Below, one piece after another: positions 1 to 8,955 of a DNA stretch of 64,000 nt. The notes below the pieces were generated by a model, which searched no databases, had not been told where the DNA came from, and saw nothing but the letters and a program-made list of their open reading frames with translations. The position numbers were made by a program, and so were the translations under genes. The stretch's first letter is position 1. Each line of letters starts with the position of its first letter. Source of the stretch: Planctomycetes bacterium MalM25 (GTDB taxonomy: Bacteria; Planctomycetota; Planctomycetia; Pirellulales; Lacipirellulaceae); assembly GCA_007745835.1 (NCBI GenBank), contig CP036424.1, positions 4,637,968 to 4,701,967 on the forward strand, given 5' to 3'.

Positions 1-2039
1 ATCGCATCGACCGGCGTGCCGATGATCGGCATGCCGGCATCCTGGAGGGCTCGGGCCAGGTTGAGCGGCGTCTGCCCGCCGAACTGCACGATCACGCCGT
101 CCGCCTCGACCCGCTCGCAGACGTTCATCACGTCCTCGACCGTCAACGGCTCGAAGTAGAGCAGGTCGCTCGTGTCGTAATCGGTGCTGACGGTCTCCGG
201 GTTCGAGTTGATCATCACCGACTCGATGCCCAACTCACGCAGCGCGAAGCTCGCGTGGCAACAGCAGTAATCGAACTCGATCCCCTGGCCGATCCGGTTC
301 GGCCCGCCGCCGAGGATGACGATGCGTTTCTTATCCCCCTTCGGAGTGGACTCGTCTTCGACACCCCAGTAGGTGCTGTAGAAGTACGGCGTGTAGGCCT
401 CGAACTCGGCCGCACAGGTGTCGACCGACTTGTAGACCGGCTTCACGCCGCGCGCCTCGCGGTCCTTGCGAACCTCGGTCTCGCTCACGCCGAAGATCGT
501 CGCGAGCTGGCGGTCCGAGAAGCCTTGCTGCTTGGCGGTGCGGAGCAACTCGTCGCGAACCCGACCGAGTGACGTCGAGGGCTGGCCAGCCGCCGCTTCG
601 CGTAGTGTCTCCTCCGTATCGACAATCTGCTGAAGGTTGTCGAGGAACCAAGGGTCGATGCCGGTCAGCTCGTAGAGCTCGTCGGCCGTCATCCCGCTCT
701 TGAGCGCGTAGCGCAGGTGCCAAACCCGCTCGGCGCCGGGGACCGTAAGCTTGGCCCGGATTTCGTCGTCGGTCGGCCGCTCTTCGCTGTACCAGAGATC
801 CTTGGGGCAGCTGCCAAAGCCGAACGCCCCGACCTCCAGGCCGCGGAGCGCCTTCTGGAAGCTCTCCTTGAACGTGCCGCCGATGGCCATCGTCTCGCCG
901 ACGCTCTTCATCTGCGTGGTGAGCGTGCTGTCCGCCTCGGGGAATTTTTCGAAGGCGAACCGCGGGATCTTCGTCACCACGTAGTCGATCGACGGCTCGA
1001 AGCAGGCGCTCGTGTTGCGGGTGATGTCGTTAGCCAGTTCGGGCAGGCGGTAGCCGACGGCGAGCTTCGCGGCGATCTTGGCGATCGGGAAGCCGGTCGC
1101 CTTCGACGCGAGCGCCGACGAGCGGCTCACGCGCGGGTTCATCTCGATGACGATCATCCGGCCCGTGTTCGGGCAGATGGCGAACTGGATGTTCGAGCCG
1201 CCCGTCTCGACGCCGATCTCCCGGATCACGGCCAGCGACGCGTCACGCATCCGCTGGTACTCCTTGTCGGAGAGCGTCTGCGCGGGCGCCACCGTGATGC
1301 TGTCGCCCGTGTGCACGCCCATCGGATCGAAGTTCTCGATCGCGCAGATGATCACGACGTTGTCGTCCACGTCGCGCACCACTTCCATCTCGTACTCTTT
1401 CCAACCGAGGATCGACTCCTCGACGAGCACCTCGGTCGTCGGCGACAGGTCCAGGCCCGTGCGGACCATCTGGTCGAACTCGGCCCGGTTGTACGCGATG
1501 CCGCCCCCGGCGCCGCCCATCGTGAAGCTCGGGCGAATGATCGCCGGCAAGCCGATCTCTTCGAGCATCTCCTTGGCTTCTTCAACGGTCTTCACCGTGT
1601 CGCCTTTGCAGACGCCCAGCCCGATCTTCTTCATGGCCGCCTTGAACCGCTCGCGGCTCTCGGCCTTGTCGATCACGTCCGCCTTGGCGGCGATCATCTC
1701 GACGCCGTGCTTCTTGAGGACGCCGTGCTCCTCGAGCGCCATCGCGAGGTTCAGCGCCGTCTGCCCGCCGAGCGTGGGCAGCACGGCGTCGGGCTTCTCG
1801 CGCTCGATGATCTTCTCGACCACCTCCCAGGTGAGCGGCTCGATGTAGGTCCGGTCCGCCATCGACGGATCGGTCATGATCGTCGCCGGGTTCGAGTTCA
1901 CGAGCACCACCTCGTAGCCCTCCTCGCGCAGGGCCTTGCAGGCCTGCGTGCCGGAGTAGTCGAACTCGCAGGCTTGCCCGATCACGATCGGGCCGGAACC
2001 CAGCAGCAGGATCTTGTGGATATCGTCGCGGCGAGGCAT
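1..2039 (-). CDS. carB: Carbamoyl-phosphate synthase large chain (partial)
   Basis: Makes carbamoyl phosphate from bicarbonate, ammonia (passed from CarA) and two ATP, for arginine and pyrimidine synthesis in the cytoplasm. The gene reads leftward from an ATG at 2039 and runs off the left edge, so about 679 N-terminal residues of a usual ~1,070 are present. Seen: the start [20 protein letters not shown], then [17 protein letters not shown] and [13 protein letters not shown] of the first ATP-grasp half, the glycine loop [13 protein letters not shown], the helical oligomerisation region, and the beginning of the second, duplicated ATP-grasp half ([17 protein letters not shown], then [12 protein letters not shown]). 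The allosteric C-terminal domain lies outside the window. Long open frames on the opposite strand here are shadows. Confidence 0.97.
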   Translation of the reverse strand, partial: MPRRDDIHKILLLGSGPIVIGQACEFDYSGTQACKALREEGYEVVLVNSNPATIMTDPSMADRTYIEPLTWEVVEKIIEREKPDAVLPTLGGQTALNLAMALEEHGVLKKHGVEMIAAKADVIDKAESRERFKAAMKKIGLGVCKGDTVKTVEEAKEMLEEIGLPAIIRPSFTMGGAGGGIAYNRAEFDQMVRTGLDLSPTTEVLVEESILGWKEYEMEVVRDVDDNVVIICAIENFDPMGVHTGDSITVAPAQTLSDKEYQRMRDASLAVIREIGVETGGSNIQFAICPNTGRMIVIEMNPRVSRSSALASKATGFPIAKIAAKLAVGYRLPELANDITRNTSACFEPSIDYVVTKIPRFAFEKFPEADSTLTTQMKSVGETMAIGGTFKESFQKALRGLEVGAFGFGSCPKDLWYSEERPTDDEIRAKLTVPGAERVWHLRYALKSGMTADELYELTGIDPWFLDNLQQIVDTEETLREAAAGQPSTSLGRVRDELLRTAKQQGFSDRQLATIFGVSETEVRKDREARGVKPVYKSVDTCAAEFEAYTPYFYSTYWGVEDESTPKGDKKRIVILGGGPNRIGQGIEFDYCCCHASFALRELGIESVMINSNPETVSTDYDTSDLLYFEPLTVEDVMNVCERVEADGVIVQFGGQTPLNLARALQDAGMPIIGTPVDA

Positions 2040-2363
2040 GGCGGAGGGGCGCGAGGCGGGCAGGGGGCGCGTGGATCCGGGCCGGCGGGGGCCGCCCAAG
2101 TCGGGCGGGTCCGGGCAAACATTGCCACGGTACCACGCGCCGCTAGCAACGACGATGGGGGGCCTCCGCGCAAACTTTTCCCTGTGGGGCGTCGCTGAGC
2201 CCCCGTGCTAGCAGGCGGGGACCGTTTTCACCCCGAACCGGCGTTGCCTCGCCCTCGGGAAACCGAACATCATGTCCGCACCCAAACACCCCCCACGCCA
2301 CGCCCCCACGCCGACCCAGGCCGGCGCGGCTCTGAATCTCCCGAGTGCAAAGGAAGGCGCCCG
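2040..2363. other. Divergent intergenic region between carB and DUF2513 gene
   Basis: 324 bases without a convincing gene. The half near carB is very GC-rich; the half near 2364 is a C-rich, A-containing leader. An AGGAAGG ribosome-binding site at about 2351-2356 lies eight bases before the ATG at 2364 and decides that start. Both flanking genes point away, so promoters for both should lie here, but I could not pick out convincing -35/-10 pairs. Confidence 0.6.
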
Positions 2364-3071
2364 ATGAAACGCGATTTGGATCTCTGTCGACAGCTCTTGG
2401 CCGATATCGAGGGGCACGGCCCGGACTGCGCCGTGACCGCCCTGCGGCCCGGCGTAAGCGGCGAAGCGGAGGAGGCCGTCCGCTACCACCTCCGCCTGTT
2501 GATCGACGCCGGCTTCGCCAAGGAGGTCGATCGGGCCTCGGGTGGCGTGCCGTGCGTCCGCCTGACGAACGCCGGCCACGAGATGCTCGAACTGTCGCAC
2601 AGCGAGGCCCGCTGGCGCGAGGCGAAGTGGGTCGTCGGCCAACGGACCGGCACCCAATCGCTGACCGTCATCCGCTCGGTCCTCGTCCGCTGGGCGACCG
2701 AGGCGGCCGCCCACGGCGAGCGCTGGCGCCCCCGCCGCGGCTACCTGCCGCAGCGTCCCTACGCTCACGGCTCGTACGCCTACGGCACGCCGTACCGCGA
2801 AGCGCCGACGCGGGTCGAATCGCGTTACCGCTTCGAGCGCGAAGCCGAGACGACCGACGAGCCCCGCCTCGCAACGACCACGCCCCGCGGCCCGTACACG
2901 TACCTGGAGCGCTTCGACTGGCGTACTCCGGTCGACTGGCGCGACGCCGGTGAGCGGGACACCTACTACCGCGACATCTACTACCGCGACCCGCTGTACC
3001 GCTCGGAGTATTACCGCGACGGCGAATCGCTCGACCTGGACGGCGTCACCTTGCCGACGCACGTCGTCTGA
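2364..3071 (+). CDS. DUF2513 domain protein
   Basis: 235 residues. The N-terminal ~110 residues (MKRDLDLCRQLLADIEGHG, then YHLRLLIDAGFAKEVD and VRLTNAGHEMLE) match the DUF2513 family, a winged-helix-like fold of unknown function often found in phage and accessory regions. The C-terminal half is unusual: it is rich in Arg, Tyr and Glu and ends in repeats of the kind YYRD (about residues 195-220: TYYRDIYYRDPLYRSEYYRD). The start at 2364 is chosen because it follows an AGGAAGG site and begins exactly where the family homology begins; the frame is open further upstream but without signals. It is followed at once by a strong terminator, so it is probably a single-gene unit. The tail is probably disordered and its role is unknown. 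Confidence 0.75.
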   Translation: MKRDLDLCRQLLADIEGHGPDCAVTALRPGVSGEAEEAVRYHLRLLIDAGFAKEVDRASGGVPCVRLTNAGHEMLELSHSEARWREAKWVVGQRTGTQSLTVIRSVLVRWATEAAAHGERWRPRRGYLPQRPYAHGSYAYGTPYREAPTRVESRYRFEREAETTDEPRLATTTPRGPYTYLERFDWRTPVDWRDAGERDTYYRDIYYRDPLYRSEYYRDGESLDLDGVTLPTHVV

Positions 3072-3098
3072 TCGCACAGCCTGAGAGCTGGGTCTCGA

Positions 3099-3139
3099 CG
3101 GGGGCGTTCGCCATGGGACGAACGCCCCCGTTGTTTTAT
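3099..3139 (+). terminator. Rho-independent terminator after the DUF2513 gene
   Basis: A perfect 12-base stem (CGGGGGCGTTCG at 3099-3110, CGAACGCCCCCG at 3119-3130) with an eight-base loop is followed by TTGTTTTA. It lies 27 bases after the DUF2513 stop and before the solute cluster, so it should separate the two units. Confidence 0.85.
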
Positions 3140-3199
3140 AGTACGCCCCGAATCAGCCCCCAGGGGTGAGGGACCGCCGCATCGGGTAGACTGCCCGCC

Positions 3200-5527
3200 A
3201 TGCAGCTCGTCATCCTCCACCACCATCTGAACCGGGGCGGCGTCACCTCGGTGATCGTCAACCACCTCCGCGCGCTGGCGACCCTGCCCGAGGAAGAACG
3301 CCCGGAGCGCGTCGTCGTCTTCTTCGACGGCCAGCGCGACGGCTGGCCGGACGACCTGCCTCGCGAGCTCTCCATCGCCGAGGTCGATGTCCCCGAGCTC
3401 GGCTACGACGCCCCCGGCGTGAGCTCCGAGCCGGAGCAGCTCGCCGACCTGCTCTCCGAACGCTTCGACGCCTGCGGCCTCCAGCCGGGCGACACGTTGC
3501 TGCATGTCCACAACCACGCGCTCGGCAAGAACGCCTCGCTCCCCCGCGCGCTGGAGCACCTGGCGGGCGAGGGCTGGCGGATGCTCCTGCAGGTCCACGA
3601 CTTCGCCGAAGACAACCGCCCCGAGAACTACCGTCACCTCCAAGAGGCGATCGGCGTCGACGATCCTGCTACGCTCGGCGAGATCCTCTACCCGCAGGGC
3701 GAACGCGTCCAGTACGCCACCCTGACCGAGCGCGACGCCGACATCCTCCGCAACGCGGGCGTCGACGCCCCGCGGCTCCACACGCTGCCCAACCCGGTCG
3801 CTGAATTCACCGAGATGCCGGGAGCCCTTGAGGCGAAGGCGCGGGTCTACGTCGCCCTCGGCCTGCCCGCCAAGGCCCGCCTGATCGTCTACCCGGTGCG
3901 TGGCATCCGGCGGAAGAACCTGGGCGAGATGCTGCTGCTCGCGGCGCTCGCGCCGGAGGAGACCTACTTCGCCGTCACGCTGCGTCCGAAGAACCCGTCG
4001 GAGGCGGAGTCGTTCGACCGCTGGCGTCGGCTGGCGGAGTCACTCGACCTGCCCTGCCTGTTCGACACGGGCTCGCCCCGCGCGGAGGGGGGCTACGGCT
4101 GCGACTTCCAAGAGACCCTCGCCGCCGCCGAAGCGATCCTCACCACGAGCATCGCCGAGGGCTTCGGCATGGTCTTCCTCGAGGCGTGGCTCGCGGGCAA
4201 GCCGCTGATCGGCCGCGACCTGCCGGAGATCACCCGCGAGTTCAAGGCGGCCGGCATGCGTTACGACGGCATGTGGGACGAGCTCCGCGCGCCGGCGAAC
4301 CTCGACGAGGACTTCGCCCGGCTCACGCCCGGGGAGCAGATCGCCGCGATCCGCGGCACGCGCCGTCCGGAGGCGCCGGTCACGCTCATCGACGCCCCCG
4401 AAGGGCTGGTCGCCGCCAACGCGGCGATCGTCCGCGAGCGTTACTCGACCGCCGCGATCGGCGAGCGCCTCGCGGCGGTCTACCAGCGTGTCGAGTCCGC
4501 CGACGCCCCGGCCGCCAGCGAGTTCCACGGCGAGCGGATCGTCGAGCACTTCGCCGACCCGGCGCGGCAGTTCCCCGTGCGGGTCGAGACCCCGCTCGAC
4601 GACGGCGCCGACGACCTGATCGCGGCGATCGCCCAACTGAGCCACCCCCTCACCGCCCAGAAGACCGGCGAGGAGCCGGTGCTCCCGGCAGTAGAAGGCA
4701 TCCGCGCCGTCGTGTTCGACGTGTACGGCACGCTGCTCATCAGCGGCAGCGGCGACATCTCACTCGCGAGCGAGGGCTCGCGCGGCGCGGCGGCGATCGA
4801 AGCGCTGCAAGCCGCTGCAAGCGAGCCGGCCACGTCAGTGGTCGGTGTTGAAGCGGCGCATTTGGTTCCACCGACCACTGACGTGGCCGGTTCGCCATTG
4901 GATGGCGACGTGATCGTCAGCGCACTGCACGAGGCCGTGCTCGAATCGCACCAAGCTTCCAAGAGCGAGCACCCGGAAGTCGAGATCCGCGATCTCTGGC
5001 GCTCGGTGATCGAACAGCTCAGTCTCCGGATCAGCGACGATCAGGTCGAGCGTTTCGCCATCGAGTACGAGTGCCGCGTGAACCCGATCTGGCCGATGCC
5101 CGGCCTCGCGGAGACGCTCACCGGCCTCAACAACCTGGGGATCGAACTCGGCATCGTCAGCAACGCCCAGTTCTTCACGCCGCTGGCGTTCGAGCCGCTG
5201 ACCGGCAAGTCGCTCGGCATGTGGGGCTTCGACGAGTCGCTCGGCGTCTGGTCTTACGAGCACCGTGAGGCGAAGCCGGGCCTCTTTCTCTACGAGCGAT
5301 GCGCAGCGGCCCTCGCGGAGCGGGGGATCGAGCCGGGCGAGGCTCTGTTCGTCGGGAACGACCTGCGGAACGACATCTGGCCCGCCGCGCGGGTCGGCTT
5401 CAAGACGGCCCTCTTCGCCGGCGACGCCCGCTCGCTCCGCTGGCGGCGGGACGACGCCCGACTGGCCGATGTGCGGCCCGACGCCGTGGTGACGGACCTT
5501 CGGCAGTTGCTCCAGATCGCTTTGTAG
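3200..5527 (+). CDS. Glycosyltransferase (GT4-like) fused to a HAD-superfamily domain
   Basis: 775 residues with two domains. Residues ~1-410 look like a GT-B glycosyltransferase: N-terminal LHHHLNRGGVTSVIVNHL, a middle VYPVRGIRRKNLGEMLLLAA and the nucleotide-sugar motif SIAEGFGMVFLEAWLAGKPL. Residues ~505-775 form a HAD domain: motif I VVFDVYGTLL, motif II GIVSNAQFF, a motif III lysine in HREAKPGLF and motif IV LFVGNDLRNDIWPA. Motif I has Tyr where phosphatases usually have the second Asp (DxYGT instead of DxDGT), a form also seen in haloacid dehalogenases, so phosphatase action is not assured. It heads the gene set that fits mannosylglucosylglycerate synthesis; a role as combined transferase and phosphatase for a phosphorylated intermediate is inference. 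A known parallel is the bifunctional mannosylglycerate synthase/phosphatase of Dehalococcoides. A palindromic repeat is embedded in frame at 4821-4896. Confidence 0.85.
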   Translation: MQLVILHHHLNRGGVTSVIVNHLRALATLPEEERPERVVVFFDGQRDGWPDDLPRELSIAEVDVPELGYDAPGVSSEPEQLADLLSERFDACGLQPGDTLLHVHNHALGKNASLPRALEHLAGEGWRMLLQVHDFAEDNRPENYRHLQEAIGVDDPATLGEILYPQGERVQYATLTERDADILRNAGVDAPRLHTLPNPVAEFTEMPGALEAKARVYVALGLPAKARLIVYPVRGIRRKNLGEMLLLAALAPEETYFAVTLRPKNPSEAESFDRWRRLAESLDLPCLFDTGSPRAEGGYGCDFQETLAAAEAILTTSIAEGFGMVFLEAWLAGKPLIGRDLPEITREFKAAGMRYDGMWDELRAPANLDEDFARLTPGEQIAAIRGTRRPEAPVTLIDAPEGLVAANAAIVRERYSTAAIGERLAAVYQRVESADAPAASEFHGERIVEHFADPARQFPVRVETPLDDGADDLIAAIAQLSHPLTAQKTGEEPVLPAVEGIRAVVFDVYGTLLISGSGDISLASEGSRGAAAIEALQAAASEPATSVVGVEAAHLVPPTTDVAGSPLDGDVIVSALHEAVLESHQASKSEHPEVEIRDLWRSVIEQLSLRISDDQVERFAIEYECRVNPIWPMPGLAETLTGLNNLGIELGIVSNAQFFTPLAFEPLTGKSLGMWGFDESLGVWSYEHREAKPGLFLYERCAAALAERGIEPGEALFVGNDLRNDIWPAARVGFKTALFAGDARSLRWRRDDARLADVRPDAVVTDLRQLLQIAL
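4821..4896. repeat. Palindromic repeat inserted in frame in the GT-HAD gene
   Basis: Two arms of 27 bases with one mismatch (left from 4821, right to 4896; core CCACGTCAGTGGTCGGTG) surround a ~22-base loop. It codes for about 25 residues between HAD motif I and the cap region (EPATSVVGVEAAHLVPP), which read as an insertion. A related single arm, 26 of 29 bases identical, lies between genes at 8889-8917, so this is a dispersed element and not a local accident. Confidence 0.85.
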
Positions 5528-5659
5528 CGGTTTAGGCGCTTGCCGGGCCTGGGTTCTCCGCGCATCGTAGGCAAGCGGCGCTGGGGCTGAAGGCGAGACC
5601 CAACCGACGCCGACCCTCCGATAACCAGGCGCTCCCCCACCCACGCCCCCGCCGCTTCG

Positions 5660-6946
5660 ATGTCCCCCTCTCCCGAGAAGATCAGCCACCGGATCGGCTT
5701 CATTGGCACCCGCTTCGCCGGCACCGATGGGGTGTCGCTCGAGGCGGCCAAGTGGGCCAAGGTGCTCTGGCAGAACCACCATGTCAGCTACTGGTACGCC
5801 GGCAAGCTCGACACCGACCCGGGCGTGAGCCACCTGGAGCCGCACGCCTACTTCGGGCACCCGGATATCCAATGGGTCAACAAGCGGGTCTTCGGCAAGA
5901 CCGAGCGCGACCCCGAGGTGACCCGCCGCATCTACGCGCTGGCCGAGCACCTGAAGCGGTCGATCTACGACTTCGTGCGGAAGTTTGACATCGAGATCCT
6001 CTGCGTGCAGAACGCGAGCTGCATCCCGATGAACATCCCGCTGGGCGTGGCGATCGCCACGTTCTGTGCGGAGACCAACTTCCCGACGATCGCGCACCAC
6101 CACGACTTCTACTGGGAGCGCGACCGCTTCGCCGTGAACTCGGTGGGCGACATCCTGCGGATGGCGTTCCCCTGCACGGTGCCGAACATCCAGCACGTGA
6201 CGATCAACTCGGGCGCGCAACGCGACCTGTCGCACCGCCGCGGCGCCTCGAGCGTGCTGGTGCCCAACGTGCTCGACTTCGAGAAGCCCCCCACGGCGAT
6301 CGACGACTACAACGCCGACTTCCGCAAAGCGGTCGGCCTGGAAGACGACGACATCATCTTCTTGCAGCCCACGCGGGTCGTGCCGCGGAAGGGGATCGAG
6401 CATTCGATCGCGCTGCTGCAACAGCTGAACAACCCTAAGTGCAAGCTCGTCGTGTCGCACGAATCGGGCGACGAGGGCAACGACTACCTCCAGATGCTGC
6501 ACGACATGGCCGAGCAGCAAGGAGTCGACCTCCGCTACATCCCCGAACGGATCGGCGAGGTGCGCGGGCGCAACGACGCCGGAGAGAAGCTCTACACCCT
6601 CGCCGACGCCTACGCCCACGCCGACTTCATCACCTATCCGAGCCTCTACGAAGGGTTCGGCAACGCGCTCATCGAGGCGTTCTACTTCCGCAAGCCGGTG
6701 CTGGTGAACCGCTACTCGATCTTCGTGTCGGACATCGAACCGAAGGGCTTCGACGTCATCACGATGAACGGCTACATGACCCGCGACGTGGTCACCAAGG
6801 TCCGCACCGTGATCGACGACCCGGAGCACCGCAAGAAGATCGTCGAGCACAACTTCGAGCTCGGCAAACGCTTCTTCAGCTACGCCGTCCTCCGCCGCAA
6901 GCTGCGGGCGTTGGTCACGAACGTGACCGGCATGGAAGACCTTTGA
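5660..6946 (+). CDS. GT4 glycosyltransferase, candidate mannosylglucosyl-3-phosphoglycerate synthase
   Basis: 428 residues, GT-B fold. Seen: N-terminal [18 protein letters not shown], a central [19 protein letters not shown] typical of the donor domain, and the signature [20 protein letters not shown] with its two spaced glutamates. It starts at an ATG at 5660, 132 bases after the GT-HAD gene, in the same direction. In Rhodopirellula baltica, mannosylglucosylglycerate is made by GpgS, a mannosyltransferase (MggA) and a phosphatase (MggB). The GpgS-like gene and the glucosylglycerate-type phosphorylase close by make an MggA-like role, transferring mannose to glucosyl-3-phosphoglycerate, the best guess. 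The family is clear; the exact acceptor and donor are inferred. Confidence 0.8.
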   Translation: MSPSPEKISHRIGFIGTRFAGTDGVSLEAAKWAKVLWQNHHVSYWYAGKLDTDPGVSHLEPHAYFGHPDIQWVNKRVFGKTERDPEVTRRIYALAEHLKRSIYDFVRKFDIEILCVQNASCIPMNIPLGVAIATFCAETNFPTIAHHHDFYWERDRFAVNSVGDILRMAFPCTVPNIQHVTINSGAQRDLSHRRGASSVLVPNVLDFEKPPTAIDDYNADFRKAVGLEDDDIIFLQPTRVVPRKGIEHSIALLQQLNNPKCKLVVSHESGDEGNDYLQMLHDMAEQQGVDLRYIPERIGEVRGRNDAGEKLYTLADAYAHADFITYPSLYEGFGNALIEAFYFRKPVLVNRYSIFVSDIEPKGFDVITMNGYMTRDVVTKVRTVIDDPEHRKKIVEHNFELGKRFFSYAVLRRKLRALVTNVTGMEDL

Positions 6947-7012
6947 GCCGGGGCGTGTCGTCGGGGCGCCTCACGCCCGCCGAGGTGCGTGGTTACACTG
7001 TGGGCCCGCCTT

Positions 7013-7035
7013 CAGTCGGCTCCCGCCGACGGCTC
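7013..7035. repeat. Dispersed 23-base repeat, copy 1
   Basis: A 23-base stretch starting CAGTCGGCT and ending CCGCCGACGGCTC lies between the GT4 and GH13 genes. A second copy, 22 of 23 bases identical, is at 11191-11213 upstream of pilB. The inner part can fold back (GTCGGC against GCCGAC). Probably one of the many planctomycete intergenic repeats. Confidence 0.6.
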
Positions 7036-7059
7036 CGCCCACCGCTCGACTAGCCCGGG

Positions 7060-8826
7060 GTGGTCACGTTGTCGCTGAATGATCGCGTCGCTTCGCTGAA
7101 CGCCCGCCTCTCCCGTGTGTACGAGGACCGCGCCGAGGAGGCCCTCGTGGCGATCGCCGCGGAGTTCGCCGACCTGCTCGCCGAGCCCGCTCCCGATGAA
7201 CTCGACGGTCCGCGTTGGGACGAGCGGGACGTGGTGCTCATCACCTACGCCGACCAAGTCCGCGGCGGAGGCGGCTCGCCCCTCGCGGCGCAGCGCGAGT
7301 GGCTGCTCGACAACGGCCTGGGCGACCTGCTCAGCACCGTCCACCTGCTGCCCTTCTGCCCCTACTCGTCGGACGACGGGTTCAGCGTCATCGACTACCT
7401 CGCGGTCGATCCCGACTCGGGCACGTGGGACGACATCGCCGCGCTCGGCGAGCCGTTCGACCTGATGTTCGACCTCGTGCTGAACCACCTCTCCGAGCGG
7501 AGCGCGTGGTTCCAGAAGTACCTGCAAGGCGAGGCGCCCTACGACCGGTTCTTTATCGAGGTCGATCCGGCGACCGACTTGTCGAGCGTCACGCGGCCCC
7601 GGCCTGGCGACCCGTTCAAAGCGGTGCAAACGAGTCGCGGCGAGCGCCACGTTTGGTCGACCTTCTCTGACGGCGCCATCAAGGACCAGATCGATCTCAA
7701 CTACGAAGAGCCGGTCGTGCTGGCGAAGATGCTGCGGATCCTGGTCGAGTACGCCCGCCGCGGCGCGCGGATCATCCGGCTCGACGCGGTGGCGTTCCTC
7801 TGGAAGCGCCTAGGCACGAGCTGCATGCACCTGATGGAGACGCACGAGCTTGTGAAGCTCATGCGCGACGTGCTGGCCGCCTTCGCGCCGCGCACCCTGG
7901 TGCTCACCGAGACCAACGTGCCGCACGCGGAGAACGTCTCCTACTTCGGCGGGGTCGATCCGGCGACCGGCGAGGCGGACGAGGCGCACATGGTTTACAA
8001 CTTCAGCCTCCCGCCGCTACTGCTCGAAGCCTTCCTGTCGGGCGACGCGACGGCTCTGCGTGCCTGGCTGGAGAACCTCGCCACGCCGCCGCCCGGCTGC
8101 ACCTTCTTCAACTTCACCGCCTCGCACGACGGCGTCGGCCTGCGGCCCCTCGAGGGGCTGATCTCCGACGATCGGTTCAACGCCTTGGCCGAAGCGGCGG
8201 ACCGACGCGGCGCGATCGTCAACACCCGGACCAAGCCGGACGGCTCCGAGGCTCCCTACGAGCTGTGCGTGGCGTACTTCTCCGCGATGGCGCCAGATCG
8301 CGTCGCCGAAGGGGAGGGGCCCGACGAAGAACTCCACGTCCGCCGCTTCTTGTCTTCGCAGGCCGTGATGCTCGCGCTGCGTGGCATGCCCGCGCCCTAC
8401 TTCCACAGCCTGGTCGGCACCCCCAACGACACCGCCGGCGCCGAGGCGAGCGGCACAGCGCGACGCATCAACCGGCGGAAGTACGACCGCGCCGAACTCG
8501 ACGGTCTGCTCGCCGACGGCGAGATCCAACGCCGCGTGCTCGACGGCTACAAGGAGCTGATTGCGAAGCGGATCGCCGAGCCGGCGTTCCATCCCGACGC
8601 GCCGCAACGGGTCTTCAATCCGGGCAACGACGCCGTCATCGCCTTCGAGCGGACGAGCCTCGACGGCGCCCGCCGGGTGCTAGTGGCGGCGAACGTCTCC
8701 GACGCGGTGCAACCGATCCGGGCGCCCCAGGCCTACATCGGGAGCGTCGACTCCCTAAGCGGCGGCGTCGCCTGTGACCCGCTCACCCTCGAACCCGGCC
8801 AAGCCGTTTGGCTCACCCCGCGTTAG
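7060..8826 (+). CDS. GH13_18 sugar phosphorylase, probable glucosylglycerate phosphorylase
   Basis: 588 residues, usual length for the sucrose-phosphorylase-like subfamily GH13_18. Seen: the barrel segment HLLPFCPYSSDDGFSVIDY, LMFDLVLNHLSERSAWFQ, the nucleophile Asp in ARIIRLDAVAFLWK, the acid/base Glu in LVLTETNVPH, and NFTASHDGVGLRP with the transition-state Asp. Members split glucosyl bonds with phosphate to give glucose 1-phosphate from sucrose, sucrose 6-phosphate or glucosylglycerate. Because it sits between a candidate MggA and a GpgS-like gene, glucosylglycerate is the likely substrate, so the cell could recycle the solute when osmotic stress ends. The GTG at 7060 was taken as start; a TTG at 7069 is an alternative. 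Cytoplasmic, with no signal peptide. Confidence 0.85.
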   Translation: MVTLSLNDRVASLNARLSRVYEDRAEEALVAIAAEFADLLAEPAPDELDGPRWDERDVVLITYADQVRGGGGSPLAAQREWLLDNGLGDLLSTVHLLPFCPYSSDDGFSVIDYLAVDPDSGTWDDIAALGEPFDLMFDLVLNHLSERSAWFQKYLQGEAPYDRFFIEVDPATDLSSVTRPRPGDPFKAVQTSRGERHVWSTFSDGAIKDQIDLNYEEPVVLAKMLRILVEYARRGARIIRLDAVAFLWKRLGTSCMHLMETHELVKLMRDVLAAFAPRTLVLTETNVPHAENVSYFGGVDPATGEADEAHMVYNFSLPPLLLEAFLSGDATALRAWLENLATPPPGCTFFNFTASHDGVGLRPLEGLISDDRFNALAEAADRRGAIVNTRTKPDGSEAPYELCVAYFSAMAPDRVAEGEGPDEELHVRRFLSSQAVMLALRGMPAPYFHSLVGTPNDTAGAEASGTARRINRRKYDRAELDGLLADGEIQRRVLDGYKELIAKRIAEPAFHPDAPQRVFNPGNDAVIAFERTSLDGARRVLVAANVSDAVQPIRAPQAYIGSVDSLSGGVACDPLTLEPGQAVWLTPR

Positions 8827-8827
8827 A

Positions 8828-8860
8828 CATCCGCGTTTATCTGCGTTCATCTGCGGTTCC
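8828..8860 (-). repeat. Dispersed 33-base repeat, lone copy (minus orientation)
   Basis: Read on the minus strand it begins GGAACCGCAGATGAACGC and ends GCGGATG. It starts two bases after the phosphorylase stop. Other copies are at 56219, 56824, 59971, 60371 and 62908. No partner copy lies nearby, unlike the pairs further right. Confidence 0.85.
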
Positions 8861-8888
8861 TTTTCTTTGGTAGACTAAACCGATCGAT

Positions 8889-8917
8889 CCACCGACGACT
8901 GACGTCGCCGGCTCGCC
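8889..8917. repeat. Single arm of the palindromic repeat found in the GT-HAD gene
   Basis: Starts CCACCGACGACTGACGTC and differs at only three of 29 positions from the right arm at 4868-4896. Here it is intergenic, between the phosphorylase and the gpgS-like gene. Confidence 0.75.
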
Positions 8918-8955
8918 GCTTATCCCCCTTCCGCCTTCCAACTTCCCTCTTCGCT

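Noticed and set aside
717-2198. Long plus-strand open frame opposite carB
   Set aside because: The minus strand here encodes a textbook CarB; the plus frame shows only mirrored composition.
4835-6850. 671-codon open frame antisense to the GT genes
   Set aside because: Shadow of the coding strand; Val/Asp/Leu/His-rich with no domain, and it starts inside the frame of a recognised gene.
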